From: Promicromonospora panici
GTDB lineage: Bacteria; Actinomycetota; Actinomycetes; Actinomycetales; Cellulomonadaceae
Reading direction: 5' to 3'
Length of the DNA: 64,000 bases
NCBI RefSeq assembly: GCF_900608595.1
Contig: NZ_UWYY01000025.1
Span: 31,233 to 95,232, forward strand
The notes beneath the pieces are model-generated. The model was given only the letters and a program-made list of their open reading frames with translations. It made no database searches and had not been told where the DNA came from. Shown here piece after piece: positions 25,397 through 34,875 of the stretch; the stretch's first letter is position 1, and each line of letters begins with the position of its first letter. Position numbers and translations under genes: made by a program.

Positions 25397-27295
25397 GTGG
25401 CTCAGGTGACGGCAGACTCTCTCATCGGCCGCCTGGTCGACGGGCGGTACGAGATCGTCGCGCGCGTGGCGCGGGGCGGGATGGCCACGGTCTACCGCGC
25501 GCAGGACACGCGCTTGAACCGCGAGATCGCCCTGAAAGTGATGCATCCGCACCTGGCCGACGGCGACCAGGCGGCCAGCTTCCGCCAGCGTTTCGAGCGC
25601 GAGGCGCGCTCCGCGGCGGGCCTGCAGCACCACGGCGTCGTCGCCGTCTACGACCAGGGCACCGACGGCGACATGCGCTACCTGACCATGGAGTACGTGC
25701 CGGGTACCAACCTGCGCCAGCTGATCCGCGACGGCGACCTCACGCTGCGCCGCACGTTCGCGATCCTGGACGTCGTGCTGTCCGCGCTGGCGGCCGCGCA
25801 CACCAAGGGCATAGTGCACCGCGACATCAAACCCGAGAACGTGCTGCTGGAGGAGGGCACCGGCCGCCCCAAGGTGGCCGACTTCGGCCTGGCCCGCGCG
25901 ATCTCCGAGGTGTCGAACACGACCACGGGCACCGTGCTGGGCACCGTCGCCTACCTGGCGCCCGAGACCATCTCGACCGGGCACGTCGACGCGCGCGCCG
26001 ACGTGTACGCGGTGGGGATCCTCGCGTTCGAGATGTTCACGGGCCGTCTGCCGCACCAGGGGGAGGGGCCCATCCAGGTCGCCTTCGCGCACGTCAACAG
26101 CGACGTGCCGCCCGTCAGCGCGTTCGCCGGCCACCTGGGCCGCCCGCTGGACCTGCTGGTCCGCGCCCTGACGGCGCGCGACCCGGGCCAGCGCCCGCGC
26201 GACGCCTCGGTGGCCCTCGACGCGCTGCGTAACACGTTCCGGCAGATCCCGAACGAGGTGCTGGACATCCCTGCCAAGGCCGCGCCACCGCCGTCGGCGG
26301 CGGCAGTGAAGGCAGCGCGTACCGCCGTGGTGGAGCGGCCGCCCGCCGGGCAGTGGGCGGCCCAACGGCCGCCCGCGCCTCCCGTGCAGACGGAGGCGGC
26401 ACCGGCGCGGCGACGGCGCGGCGGGCGGATCCTGCTGGCGGTCGCGGTGGTGGCGGTCCTGCTCGGCGCCTGGTGGTACACGGAACAAGGCCCCGGCGCC
26501 TACGCGGTGGTGCCCGACGGCGTCGTGGGCGTCACCGCGCAGGAGGCCGAGGACGTGCTGACCGAGGCGGGGTTCACGCCGTCGAGCGTGAAGCAGCACG
26601 ACTCCGAGGTGCCCGAGGGCGAGGTGATCTCGGTGGAGCCGGCCGAGGGGCTGCGCTGGGAACGCGACCGCCCCGTGCGCCTGGTGGTCTCGCTCGGGGA
26701 GGAGCTCGCAGAGGTGCCGGCGGGCCTGGTCGGCATGCGCGAGCGCGACGCGCGCACCGCTCTGAGGGACGCGGGCCTGAGCGATGTCGAGGTCTCCCGC
26801 GAGTACACGAACGACGCCGTGGCCGGTGAGGTCATCTGGGCCTCGGTGCGCGACGGCGACATGGTCCCGACGGACGAGCACGTGCGGCTCACCGTGTCCG
26901 ACGGGCCGCCGCCCGTGACTGTGCCAGACGTCGCCGGCCTGGGGGTCGACGACGCCATCGGCGCGCTGGGCGCCGAAGGGCTGAAGGTGGCGCGTGAGGA
27001 CCGCTTCAACAAGGAGACGCCGGCCGGCACCGTGATCCGGACCCAGCCCGGCGGTGGCAGGGGCGCCGCGCAGGGCAGCACCGTCACCGTCTTCGTCAGC
27101 AAGGGCCCGGAGGGCAGCGTGCCCGACGTCGTCGGCCTGTCCGTCGAGGACGCCACGGCTGTGCTCAAGGAGGCCGGTTACACGGTGGCGGTGCGCGGCT
27201 TCGGCGAGCTGTTGGCCGACGGCGTCGTCGAGACCGAGCCGGCGGCGGGCGAGCGCCTGAAGCCGGGCGGCAAGGTCACCATCTGGACGCTGTGA
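25397..27295 (+). CDS. pknL: Serine/threonine protein kinase with four PASTA domains
   Basis: The 632-residue product has an N-terminal Hanks-type kinase domain (GRYEIVARVARGGMATVYRA; catalytic loop IVHRDIKPENVLLE; KVADFGLARA; APE motif in YLAPETIS). An Ala/Pro-rich linker leads to a single membrane helix near residue 350 (ILLAVAVVAVLLGAWWY). Four extracellular PASTA repeats (marked by AEDVLTEAGF, ARTALRDAGL, AIGALGAEGL, AVLKEAGYT) end the protein. PASTA domains bind muropeptides or lipid II, so it links the cell wall state to cytoplasmic phosphorylation. Synteny with the Rv2175c-like gene supports the pknL assignment. Confidence 0.94.
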   Translation: MAQVTADSLIGRLVDGRYEIVARVARGGMATVYRAQDTRLNREIALKVMHPHLADGDQAASFRQRFEREARSAAGLQHHGVVAVYDQGTDGDMRYLTMEYVPGTNLRQLIRDGDLTLRRTFAILDVVLSALAAAHTKGIVHRDIKPENVLLEEGTGRPKVADFGLARAISEVSNTTTGTVLGTVAYLAPETISTGHVDARADVYAVGILAFEMFTGRLPHQGEGPIQVAFAHVNSDVPPVSAFAGHLGRPLDLLVRALTARDPGQRPRDASVALDALRNTFRQIPNEVLDIPAKAAPPPSAAAVKAARTAVVERPPAGQWAAQRPPAPPVQTEAAPARRRRGGRILLAVAVVAVLLGAWWYTEQGPGAYAVVPDGVVGVTAQEAEDVLTEAGFTPSSVKQHDSEVPEGEVISVEPAEGLRWERDRPVRLVVSLGEELAEVPAGLVGMRERDARTALRDAGLSDVEVSREYTNDAVAGEVIWASVRDGDMVPTDEHVRLTVSDGPPPVTVPDVAGLGVDDAIGALGAEGLKVAREDRFNKETPAGTVIRTQPGGGRGAAQGSTVTVFVSKGPEGSVPDVVGLSVEDATAVLKEAGYTVAVRGFGELLADGVVETEPAAGERLKPGGKVTIWTL

Positions 27296-27345
27296 CCTGA
27301 CTCAGTCGTGACCTGACCCTGCTGACCTGACCCTGCTGACCTGAC
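27293..27345. repeat. Tandem TGACCTGA units from the pknL stop codon
   Basis: Starting at the pknL TGA, the word TGACCTGA recurs four times at 14-16 base spacing, the central units being GACCTGACCCTGCT. It supplies repeated stop codons and resembles other stop-proximal duplications in the window. Confidence 0.8.
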
Positions 27346-27373
27346 ACAGCGGGCGGCTCTGTGAGCGCCGGGC

Positions 27374-28522
27374 TCAGGCGGCCCGGTCAACGGCGGCGTG
27401 GGCCAGGTCCGTGAGCACGCCCCGGCCGGGCTCGCTCAGGTCGGCGAGGTCCAGCAGCGCGTGGGCCCGGACGGCGAGGTCGGCGATGAGCTGCTCGACG
27501 GCCTCCAGTGCCCCGGAGCGGACGATCACCTCGCGCACGCGCGCCACGTCCTCGTCGGACAGGCCGGGGTCGCCCAGCGCGGTGGTCAGGGCGGCGGCCT
27601 CGGGGCCGTCGACGTCGGGCAGCAGCGCCAGCGTGCGTGCCACGACCACCGTGCGCTTGCCCTCGCGGAGGTCGTCGCCGGCGGGCTTGCCGGTCACCGC
27701 CGGGTCGCCGAACACGCCGAGCACGTCGTCCCGCAGCTGGAACGCCTCGCCGAGGGGCTGGCCCGCCGCCTCGATCCCGGCGGCGGCCTCGGCGCCCGCC
27801 CCGGCCAGCAGCGCGCCCAGCGCGAGCGGCGCCGCCACCGAATAGCTCGCGGACTTGGCGCGCAGCACCTTGCGGGCGCGCTCCTCGTCGGAAGCCGGGT
27901 CGTCGCCCCAGGGCTCGGCCTGGACCAGCACGTCGAGGTACTGGCCCACGACCACCTCGCTCTGCATCGCGTCGAAGCGGGCGCGGGCAGCCTCGGCGAC
28001 GTCCGGCGGCAGCGGAGCGAGCGCCGCCGACAGCTCCCGCTGCGCCGCCAGGAGGACGAGGTCGCCGAGCAGGATCGCGGCGGCGTCACCGAACCGCGCC
28101 GGCTCGCCGGCCCAGCCCGCCTCGGCATGCCGGGCGGCGAACGCGCGGTGCGCCGTGGGCCGCCCGCGGCGCGTGTCGGAGTTGTCCATCACGTCGTCGT
28201 GCAACAGCGCCGCCGCCTGGAAGAGCTCGAGCGCCGCACCCACACGAACCGTCGCGACCCGGGCCGGGTCCAGGCGATCCGGGGAGCCGCCGTGCGCGCG
28301 GAAGGACCAGTAGCAGAACGCGGCCCGCAGGCGCTTTCCGCCGTTGAGCAGCCCCGCCGCCTCGCCGACCATGGCCTCCGCGCTCGGGCTGATCGCACTG
28401 ACCTCGGCGGCCAGCCGGCCGAGGTGGGCGGTCACGGCCGCGTCGACGTCGGCACGAAGGTTCTCGGCGTCGAGGAGGGCTGCGGGGTTCAAGGCACCGG
28501 TATGGGCGGGTGAGACGGACAC
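27374..28522 (-). CDS. idsA: Polyprenyl (geranylgeranyl-type) diphosphate synthase
   Basis: The 382-residue trans-prenyltransferase has both aspartate-rich motifs: LLHDDVMDNSDTRRG (first) and FQLRDDVLGVFGD (second), plus the GGKRLRA substrate segment. It builds C15-C20 or longer isoprenyl diphosphates for carotenoids, menaquinone or polyprenol. The bulky residues upstream of the first motif (ALELFQAAAL) fit a short-chain (C20) enzyme, but chain length is an inference. GTG 28522 has TAGGCT six bases upstream. In mycobacteria idsA2 lies near pknL as well. Confidence 0.92.
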   Translation of the reverse strand: MSVSPAHTGALNPAALLDAENLRADVDAAVTAHLGRLAAEVSAISPSAEAMVGEAAGLLNGGKRLRAAFCYWSFRAHGGSPDRLDPARVATVRVGAALELFQAAALLHDDVMDNSDTRRGRPTAHRAFAARHAEAGWAGEPARFGDAAAILLGDLVLLAAQRELSAALAPLPPDVAEAARARFDAMQSEVVVGQYLDVLVQAEPWGDDPASDEERARKVLRAKSASYSVAAPLALGALLAGAGAEAAAGIEAAGQPLGEAFQLRDDVLGVFGDPAVTGKPAGDDLREGKRTVVVARTLALLPDVDGPEAAALTTALGDPGLSDEDVARVREVIVRSGALEAVEQLIADLAVRAHALLDLADLSEPGRGVLTDLAHAAVDRAA

Positions 28523-28528
28523 GACCCC

Positions 28529-28534
28529 AGCCTA
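28529..28534 (-). promoter_or_regulatory. -10 box TAGGCT, leaderless start of idsA
   Basis: TAGGCT, six bases, then GTG at 28522. The box overlaps the stop region of the neighbouring lipoprotein gene. Confidence 0.5.
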
Positions 28535-29110
28535 TGGGGTGCGGACGGTGCCACTGATCGAGGCGAGCCGCCGGTCGCCGTCGTCGAGCACGCCCACGAC
28601 CAGCGACTCCTGGACCTCGCCCGCCTTGGTCTGGGTCACCCGCAGGAACGCGGTCTGCTCGGTCAGGCCGCTCGAGTCCGGCGCCGCGATCTGCTTGAAG
28701 CCCTGGCCGACCAGTATCGACTCGGCCTGCTCGACGACCTTCTTCGCCGAGAGACCGGACGCCAGGTTGAGCGTCACCTGCGTCATCGGGGTGCTCTTGG
28801 TCTTCGAATCCTTGGGCGCGGCCACGGGCTGCGCCGACGAGGCGAGGATGGTTGCGCCCTTCGGCAGCGGGAACAGGTCGGCGGGGAACCCCTGCGCGTA
28901 CGTGCCGACCGCCGACGAGGGGTCGAAGGTCGGCAGCTCGGTGGGCCCGTCCGACGCGACGGTGCGCGGCTCCGGCGTGCGCTCCGCGGTGGTGGCGGAC
29001 GCCGGTGGCTCCGTGCCCGCGCCGCACCCCGCGGTCGCGAGCGCCAGCCCGACGGCGGCGGCGAGCGCTGCCGTGCGGCGGCCGGAGGCGAGGTGGGGCA
29101 CGTCGGACAC
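28532..29110 (-). CDS. Hypothetical lipoprotein
   Basis: The 192-residue product has a lipobox (LALATAGC) about 30 residues from the GTG start, followed by a Thr/Pro-rich linker and a compact domain of ~120 residues. That domain contains GLSAKKVVEQAESILVGQGF and a closing strand LASISGTVRTP. I do not recognise the family. It should sit on the outer face of the membrane. The frame is open upstream to 29293, but the lipoprotein signal argues for the GTG at 29110. It reads into idsA with a 9-base gap, though idsA has its own promoter box. Confidence 0.72.
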   Translation of the reverse strand: MSDVPHLASGRRTAALAAAVGLALATAGCGAGTEPPASATTAERTPEPRTVASDGPTELPTFDPSSAVGTYAQGFPADLFPLPKGATILASSAQPVAAPKDSKTKSTPMTQVTLNLASGLSAKKVVEQAESILVGQGFKQIAAPDSSGLTEQTAFLRVTQTKAGEVQESLVVGVLDDGDRRLASISGTVRTP

Positions 29111-29231
29111 GGTAGCCCGAGAGACCCTCGTGAGGACAGCGCACCGCTTGGAGGTCAACCACAGGCGATCCGTTGTCCACACGGCCCGCCTGGGCGCGCA
29201 GGTGCTCTGCCAGGCGGCTGGGATCGATGAC

Positions 29232-30644
29232 ATGAACCCCAAGGACATCACCTCCAAGAACCTCGGCCGCCGGACAGCGCTGCCGAACGCCACAGTGGTC
29301 CGTGTGGCCGGACCCGAGGATCTGCTCGCCTACATCCCCTACCGGCTCGGCTTCGAGCCCGCGGAGTCCGTTGTCGCGGTGAGCCTGACCGGGCCGCGCC
29401 AGCGCGTCGGGCTCGTGGCACGCGTCGACATCGACGACCTCCGCCTGCGCCGGCCCGACGAACCGGACGGGCCCGACGGCGCGGCCACCGCGCGCTGGCT
29501 CACCGACCACGTGGTGGCCGACGGCGCGGACCGCGCCGTGGTGGTGCTGTACACGGCCTCCGACGCGACGGCGCCGTACGGACCGCCGCGGCGGGCCGCG
29601 GAGGTGCTGCGGGCACGGCTCGAACGGCGCCTGCCCGGGGTCGAGGTGTGGCTCGTCGCCCCCACGGGCTTCCGGGCGCTCGACTGCACCGATCCCGCAT
29701 GCTGCCCGCTCGGGGGCCGGCCCCTGGGCGCGCTCAAGAGCAGCCGGGTCGCCGCCCACATGGTGCTGGACGGCCGGACCGTGGCCCGGACCCGCGAGGA
29801 GCGGTACGCGCTGCGGCCCGCACCGGAGGTGGCACGCACCCGGGCGCGGCGCGCGGCGGCGCGCTGGAGCGACACCCACCGGCGGCTCCTGAACGGGACC
29901 CGGTTCCCGGACGGCTGCGCGCCCATCGACCGGGCGGTGCAGGTCAGGGTGGCGGTGCCGGACGACAGGGCTGCGCCGGTCGAAGAGGCGATGCCGGTCG
30001 AAGAGGCGATGCCGGTCGAAGAGGCCGTTCCGGTCGAAGCGGCGCAGGCCGTGCGCGCCCAGCAGGCGCTGGCGGAGTGGGGAGCCGAGAGCCTCGGCGT
30101 ATGGCGCACAACGGTCCGCGGAGCGGCTGGCGCGGGCCCCGGCCAACCCGTGGTGCTCTCGCCGGTCGACCTCGGCAAGATCGGCGCGGCGCTCGCGGAC
30201 ACGCCGGTGCGGGACGCCGTGCTGCTCAGCCTGGCGCCAGGGACCGAGGAGACGGCGCTGCGGACCGCGCGGCGCGAGATGGACGGCGACACGGACACCG
30301 CCACGGGGACCGTCATGGCCCGGATCGTCGACCCGGAGCAGGGCGTCCCGCCGGACGAGGAGATCACCCGGCCGGCCCGCGCGGTCCTGGAGGCGGTGGT
30401 CACGCACGTGCCGCGCAACCGGCGCGCCCCGGCGTACCTCCTGCTGGCCCTGATCGCGTGGTGGCACGGTGACGGCGGTCTGGCGGCCGAGCGGGTGTCG
30501 GACGCACTCGGGGTGGACCCGGACTACCGGCTGGCGCTGCTGCTGCGTGGCGCGATCGTCGGGGGAGTCCCGCCCGGATGGGTGCGGCGCGACCGCGCCG
30601 CCTTCCACGACGGGCAGGAGCCGGAGGACGCGGCCGCCGTGTGA
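29232..30644 (+). CDS. DUF4192 domain protein
   Basis: The 470-residue cytoplasmic protein opens with the DUF4192 core: VVRVAGPEDLLAYIPYRLGFEPAESVVAVSL, read in parts, then RVGLVARVDIDDL. The C-terminal part has VLEAVVTHVPRNRRAPAYLLLALIAWWHGDG and ALGVDPDYRLALLL, also typical of the family. It is widespread in actinobacteria and its function is unknown. A linker holds four VEEAMP-like repeats encoded by tandem 18-bp units. ATG 29232 starts the family-conserved part; the frame is open far upstream without similarity. Confidence 0.88.
   Translation: MNPKDITSKNLGRRTALPNATVVRVAGPEDLLAYIPYRLGFEPAESVVAVSLTGPRQRVGLVARVDIDDLRLRRPDEPDGPDGAATARWLTDHVVADGADRAVVVLYTASDATAPYGPPRRAAEVLRARLERRLPGVEVWLVAPTGFRALDCTDPACCPLGGRPLGALKSSRVAAHMVLDGRTVARTREERYALRPAPEVARTRARRAAARWSDTHRRLLNGTRFPDGCAPIDRAVQVRVAVPDDRAAPVEEAMPVEEAMPVEEAVPVEAAQAVRAQQALAEWGAESLGVWRTTVRGAAGAGPGQPVVLSPVDLGKIGAALADTPVRDAVLLSLAPGTEETALRTARREMDGDTDTATGTVMARIVDPEQGVPPDEEITRPARAVLEAVVTHVPRNRRAPAYLLLALIAWWHGDGGLAAERVSDALGVDPDYRLALLLRGAIVGGVPPGWVRRDRAAFHDGQEPEDAAAV
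29976..30047. repeat. 18-bp tandem repeat inside the DUF4192 gene
   Basis: The unit CCGGTCGAAGAGGCGATG occurs twice exactly and twice with changes, encoding P-V-E-E-A-M repeats in a linker. The repeat stays in frame. Confidence 0.85.
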
Positions 30645-30669
30645 GGCACTAACTGGGCCTGGTGTGGGG

Positions 30670-30675
30670 TAGCGT
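30670..30675 (+). promoter_or_regulatory. -10 box TAGCGT upstream of universal stress gene
   Basis: TAGCGT, eight bases, then ATG at 30684. It is a probable leaderless or very short-leader promoter. Confidence 0.4.
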
Positions 30676-30683
30676 CGGTGGAC

Positions 30684-31049
30684 ATGACGATCGTCGTCGG
30701 CCACCTCGCCACGCCCGAGGGCCAAGAGGCTCTCAGTACCGCTGTCATCGAGGCCAGGGAGCGCAAGGTCCCGCTGGTCGTCGTCACGAGCGGGAAGCGC
30801 CCGCTGGAGGAGTGCCAGGCCGAGACCGACGAGCTGGTCGGCCGGCTCGGCCCCGAGGTGGACGTGCGGGTCGAGCAGGGCACCGGCGATCTCGCCGAGG
30901 ACCTGATCCGCACCGCGACCAGCACGGGCGCGGGGCTGATCGTCATCGGGCTGCGCAAGCGCAGCCCGGTCGGCAAGCTGATCCTGGGTGCGGGCGCTCA
31001 GCGGATCCTCGTCGAGGCGCCCTGCCCGGTGCTGGCCGTCAAGGTCTGA
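30684..31049 (+). CDS. Universal stress protein (UspA family), single domain
   Basis: The 121-residue product has the UspA fold. It starts MTIVVGHLATPEGQEALSTA and ends with the ATP-binding-type signature GLIVIGLRKRSPVGKLILGAGAQRILVEAPCPVLAV, read in parts (G-2x-G-9x-G-S/T pattern partly kept as GLRKRSPVGKLILG). Such proteins accumulate in starvation or stress. ATG 30684 is preferred over the GTG two codons before. The stop codon lies in a 15-bp tandem repeat. Confidence 0.88.
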   Translation: MTIVVGHLATPEGQEALSTAVIEARERKVPLVVVTSGKRPLEECQAETDELVGRLGPEVDVRVEQGTGDLAEDLIRTATSTGAGLIVIGLRKRSPVGKLILGAGAQRILVEAPCPVLAVKV

Positions 31050-31105
31050 TCCGAGAGGGTCTGATCCGAGAGGGTCTGATCCGAGAGGGTCTGATCCGAG
31101 AGGGT
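31046..31105. repeat. Four exact 15-bp tandem units at the end of the stress-protein gene
   Basis: CTGATCCGAGAGGGT is repeated four times without a mismatch. The first unit contains the gene's TGA stop, so each unit repeats a stop codon. Confidence 0.95.
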
Positions 31106-31431
31106 GGCCGTCCGGGCCTGGTCCGCCGTCGGATCAGGCCGGGACCGGGCCGTGCTCCGAGCCTGTTCCTTGGCTTGGTCGCGGGCATCTTGCCGCGACC
31201 GGGAATGGTCGGGCCACCTCGTTCGTTGACTCTTGGCACGCGAAAACAGATACACCCGCGGGGCAGCCCCGCCCGACGTGACTTCGAACTGACTTTGCCC
31301 GTATCACCGCGTTCGTCGCGGTGTACACGGATGCCGACTGTACAATATATATGTTCGCCGGCGGAAGAAGAAGGTCCAGTGAAGGCCCCGCCGGCGGTAC
31401 ACCGCCCCCTCGAATGCCGAAAGGTCGGTTT
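31106..31431 (+). promoter_or_regulatory. rpoD upstream region with -10 box TACAAT
   Basis: The 326-base gap has no gene. A strong -10-like TACAAT lies at 31341-31346, about 85 bases before the rpoD start, with an AT-rich stretch (TACAATATATATG). A small hairpin ACCGCG...CGCGGT at 31306-31322 and a GC hairpin near 31259-31272 precede it. No clear -35 box was found, so an alternative sigma factor or an activator may drive it. Confidence 0.5.
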
Positions 31432-33102
<1,671 letters not shown>

Positions 33103-33127
33103 CCACGACCTCGGCGCACGACCCTTA

Positions 33128-33169
33128 CGCCGGGCGGGTGAACTTCCTCGGAAGACTCCCCGCCCGGCG
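33128..33169 (+). terminator. rpoD terminator
   Basis: CGCCGGGCGGG (33128-33138) pairs with CCCGCCCGGCG (33159-33169). The loop itself folds (CTTCC...GGAAG). No U-run follows, as is common in high-GC genomes. Confidence 0.85.
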
Positions 33170-33184
33170 TCGTCGTATGGAAAT

Positions 33185-34771
33185 GTGCCCGATGTGTTCC
33201 CGTTGACCAGCGTCGCATCCCGAGCACTCCTGGGCCGCGCAGTCGCTTCCGTCCTGGCACTGTTCCTCGTGGTCGGCCTGACCGCGGCTCCCGCCGCCGC
33301 GGCCGGCTACACGCTGACCGCGTCCGGCACGTCGACGACCACCGCTTCCGTCGCGAAGACCCTCTCGGTGGTCTACAAGTACAACGGCGTCGCCCGGCCG
33401 AACGCCAGGGTCTCGCTGCAGAAGCGCAGTGGCGGATCGTGGGTCCGGGTGCGGTCCGTGACGACGGGCTCCACCGGCAAGGCGACGACGTCGGTGAACC
33501 CCAGCGTCACGACCAAGTACCGGTTCAAGACGACCCGCGCGACGAGCACGACCGTGACCGTGACCGTGGTGCCGGGCTCGTGGAGCATCGCGGGCTCGGG
33601 CAACGGCCACGGTGTCGGCATGTCGCAGTACGGGGCCTACCAAATGGCGCGCACCGGCAGCACGGCGTCCGACATCCTGCGCTACTACTACCCGGGCGCG
33701 ACGGTGAGCACCGCGAACAACCCCTGGACGTCGATCGACGTCCAGGTGCTCGGGAGGTACGGCGACCCGGCCACCACCACCCTGGGCCTGTCTGCCGGGT
33801 CGTGGCGCCTGCTCGACGGCGGCGAAACCCAGCTCGCGACCGGCACGTCGGCGCGCAGGATCTCGATCGCCCGGACGACGGCGGGCGTCACCGCGAGGAT
33901 CACCGAGAACGGCACGGTGGTGCAGACGATCGGTGCCCGCCCCACGCTCTACATGGAGTGGACGGGTACCGACTACTGGGCGGGCACTCCGGGCACCGTG
34001 ACGGTCTCCGGGGCACAGGGTGCCTACCGCCACGGGCGCCTGCGCATCACCAGCCCCAACACGCGGCCCAACGTGGTCAACCAGGTGGTCATCAACGACG
34101 AGTACCTCTACGGCATCGACGAGATGGCATCGCTGTGGGGCACGAGCGCCTACGGCGGCGCCGCGGCGCTCCAGGCGCAGGCGATCGTCGCCCGCAACTA
34201 CGCCATCCTGGACAAGACCGAGGGCCTGAAGGCGTCGTGCGACTGCCACCTCTACGACGACACCAGCAGCCAGAACTACACCGGCTGGAAGAAGGAGGGC
34301 GGCGAGGCGGGCGCGACATGGCGCGCGGCGGTCGACACCACCCGCCAGGACGGCGCCTCGACGGTCTCGATAGTGCGCAACGCGTCGGACGGCATCGCGG
34401 AGACGCCGTACTTCGCGTCGTCGGGCCGCGGTGGCACCTCTTCGGGTACCGCCAACAACCAGGACGCGTTCGGCACGGCCGCGCAGTCCCACCTGAGGCA
34501 TGTGGCGGACCCCTACTCGGCGCGAGCGCCCAGCAACCCGAACACGTCGTGGACGGGCACGCTCACGCAGAAGAAGGCGAAGAGCGTCTTCCAGCTGAGC
34601 TGGGTCAAGTCGGTCAAGGTCACCGCGCGCTACTCGAGCGGGCAGATCAAGACCATGCAGGCGGTGTCGACCCAGGGCACCACTCGCACGCTGACCAAGA
34701 CGGCCGAGGGCTGGCGGACCACGCTCGGATTCCGTGGCTCCTGGGCGGACACGGTGACCGCGAGGAAATAA
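33185..34771 (+). CDS. Secreted SpoIID/LytB-domain protein
   Basis: The 528-residue exported protein has a signal peptide ending AAPAAAAG. A beta-rich N-terminal domain follows (residues ~40-130; ARVSLQKRSGGSWV), resembling repeats in cell-wall proteins. The SpoIID core has GSGNGHGVGMSQYGAYQMA, YLYGIDEMASLWG and ALQAQAIVARNYAI. SpoIID is a lytic transglycosylase-type enzyme acting on peptidoglycan lacking stem peptides; in non-sporulating actinobacteria the relatives are probable cell-wall hydrolases. The typical catalytic Glu lies in the GIDEM segment. GTG 33185; weak ribosome site GGAAA. Confidence 0.85.
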   Translation: MPDVFPLTSVASRALLGRAVASVLALFLVVGLTAAPAAAAGYTLTASGTSTTTASVAKTLSVVYKYNGVARPNARVSLQKRSGGSWVRVRSVTTGSTGKATTSVNPSVTTKYRFKTTRATSTTVTVTVVPGSWSIAGSGNGHGVGMSQYGAYQMARTGSTASDILRYYYPGATVSTANNPWTSIDVQVLGRYGDPATTTLGLSAGSWRLLDGGETQLATGTSARRISIARTTAGVTARITENGTVVQTIGARPTLYMEWTGTDYWAGTPGTVTVSGAQGAYRHGRLRITSPNTRPNVVNQVVINDEYLYGIDEMASLWGTSAYGGAAALQAQAIVARNYAILDKTEGLKASCDCHLYDDTSSQNYTGWKKEGGEAGATWRAAVDTTRQDGASTVSIVRNASDGIAETPYFASSGRGGTSSGTANNQDAFGTAAQSHLRHVADPYSARAPSNPNTSWTGTLTQKKAKSVFQLSWVKSVKVTARYSSGQIKTMQAVSTQGTTRTLTKTAEGWRTTLGFRGSWADTVTARK

Positions 34772-34875
34772 CTCAATAGAAATGGCTTGAATGAGGGTAG
34801 GCGACGCCCTCGCCCGCCGCTACGGTGATGCCTGGCAACGCAGCCAACCGTGCTCTGACCAGGAAGGTGACGCCG

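Noticed and set aside
29976..30047. Possible functional repeat motif in the DUF4192 protein
   Set aside because: Exact 18-base DNA units in a linker are better explained by recent slippage than by selected function.
31046..31105. Regular repeats that might be a CRISPR array
   Set aside because: The 15-base units are directly adjacent with no spacers, so this is a simple tandem repeat.
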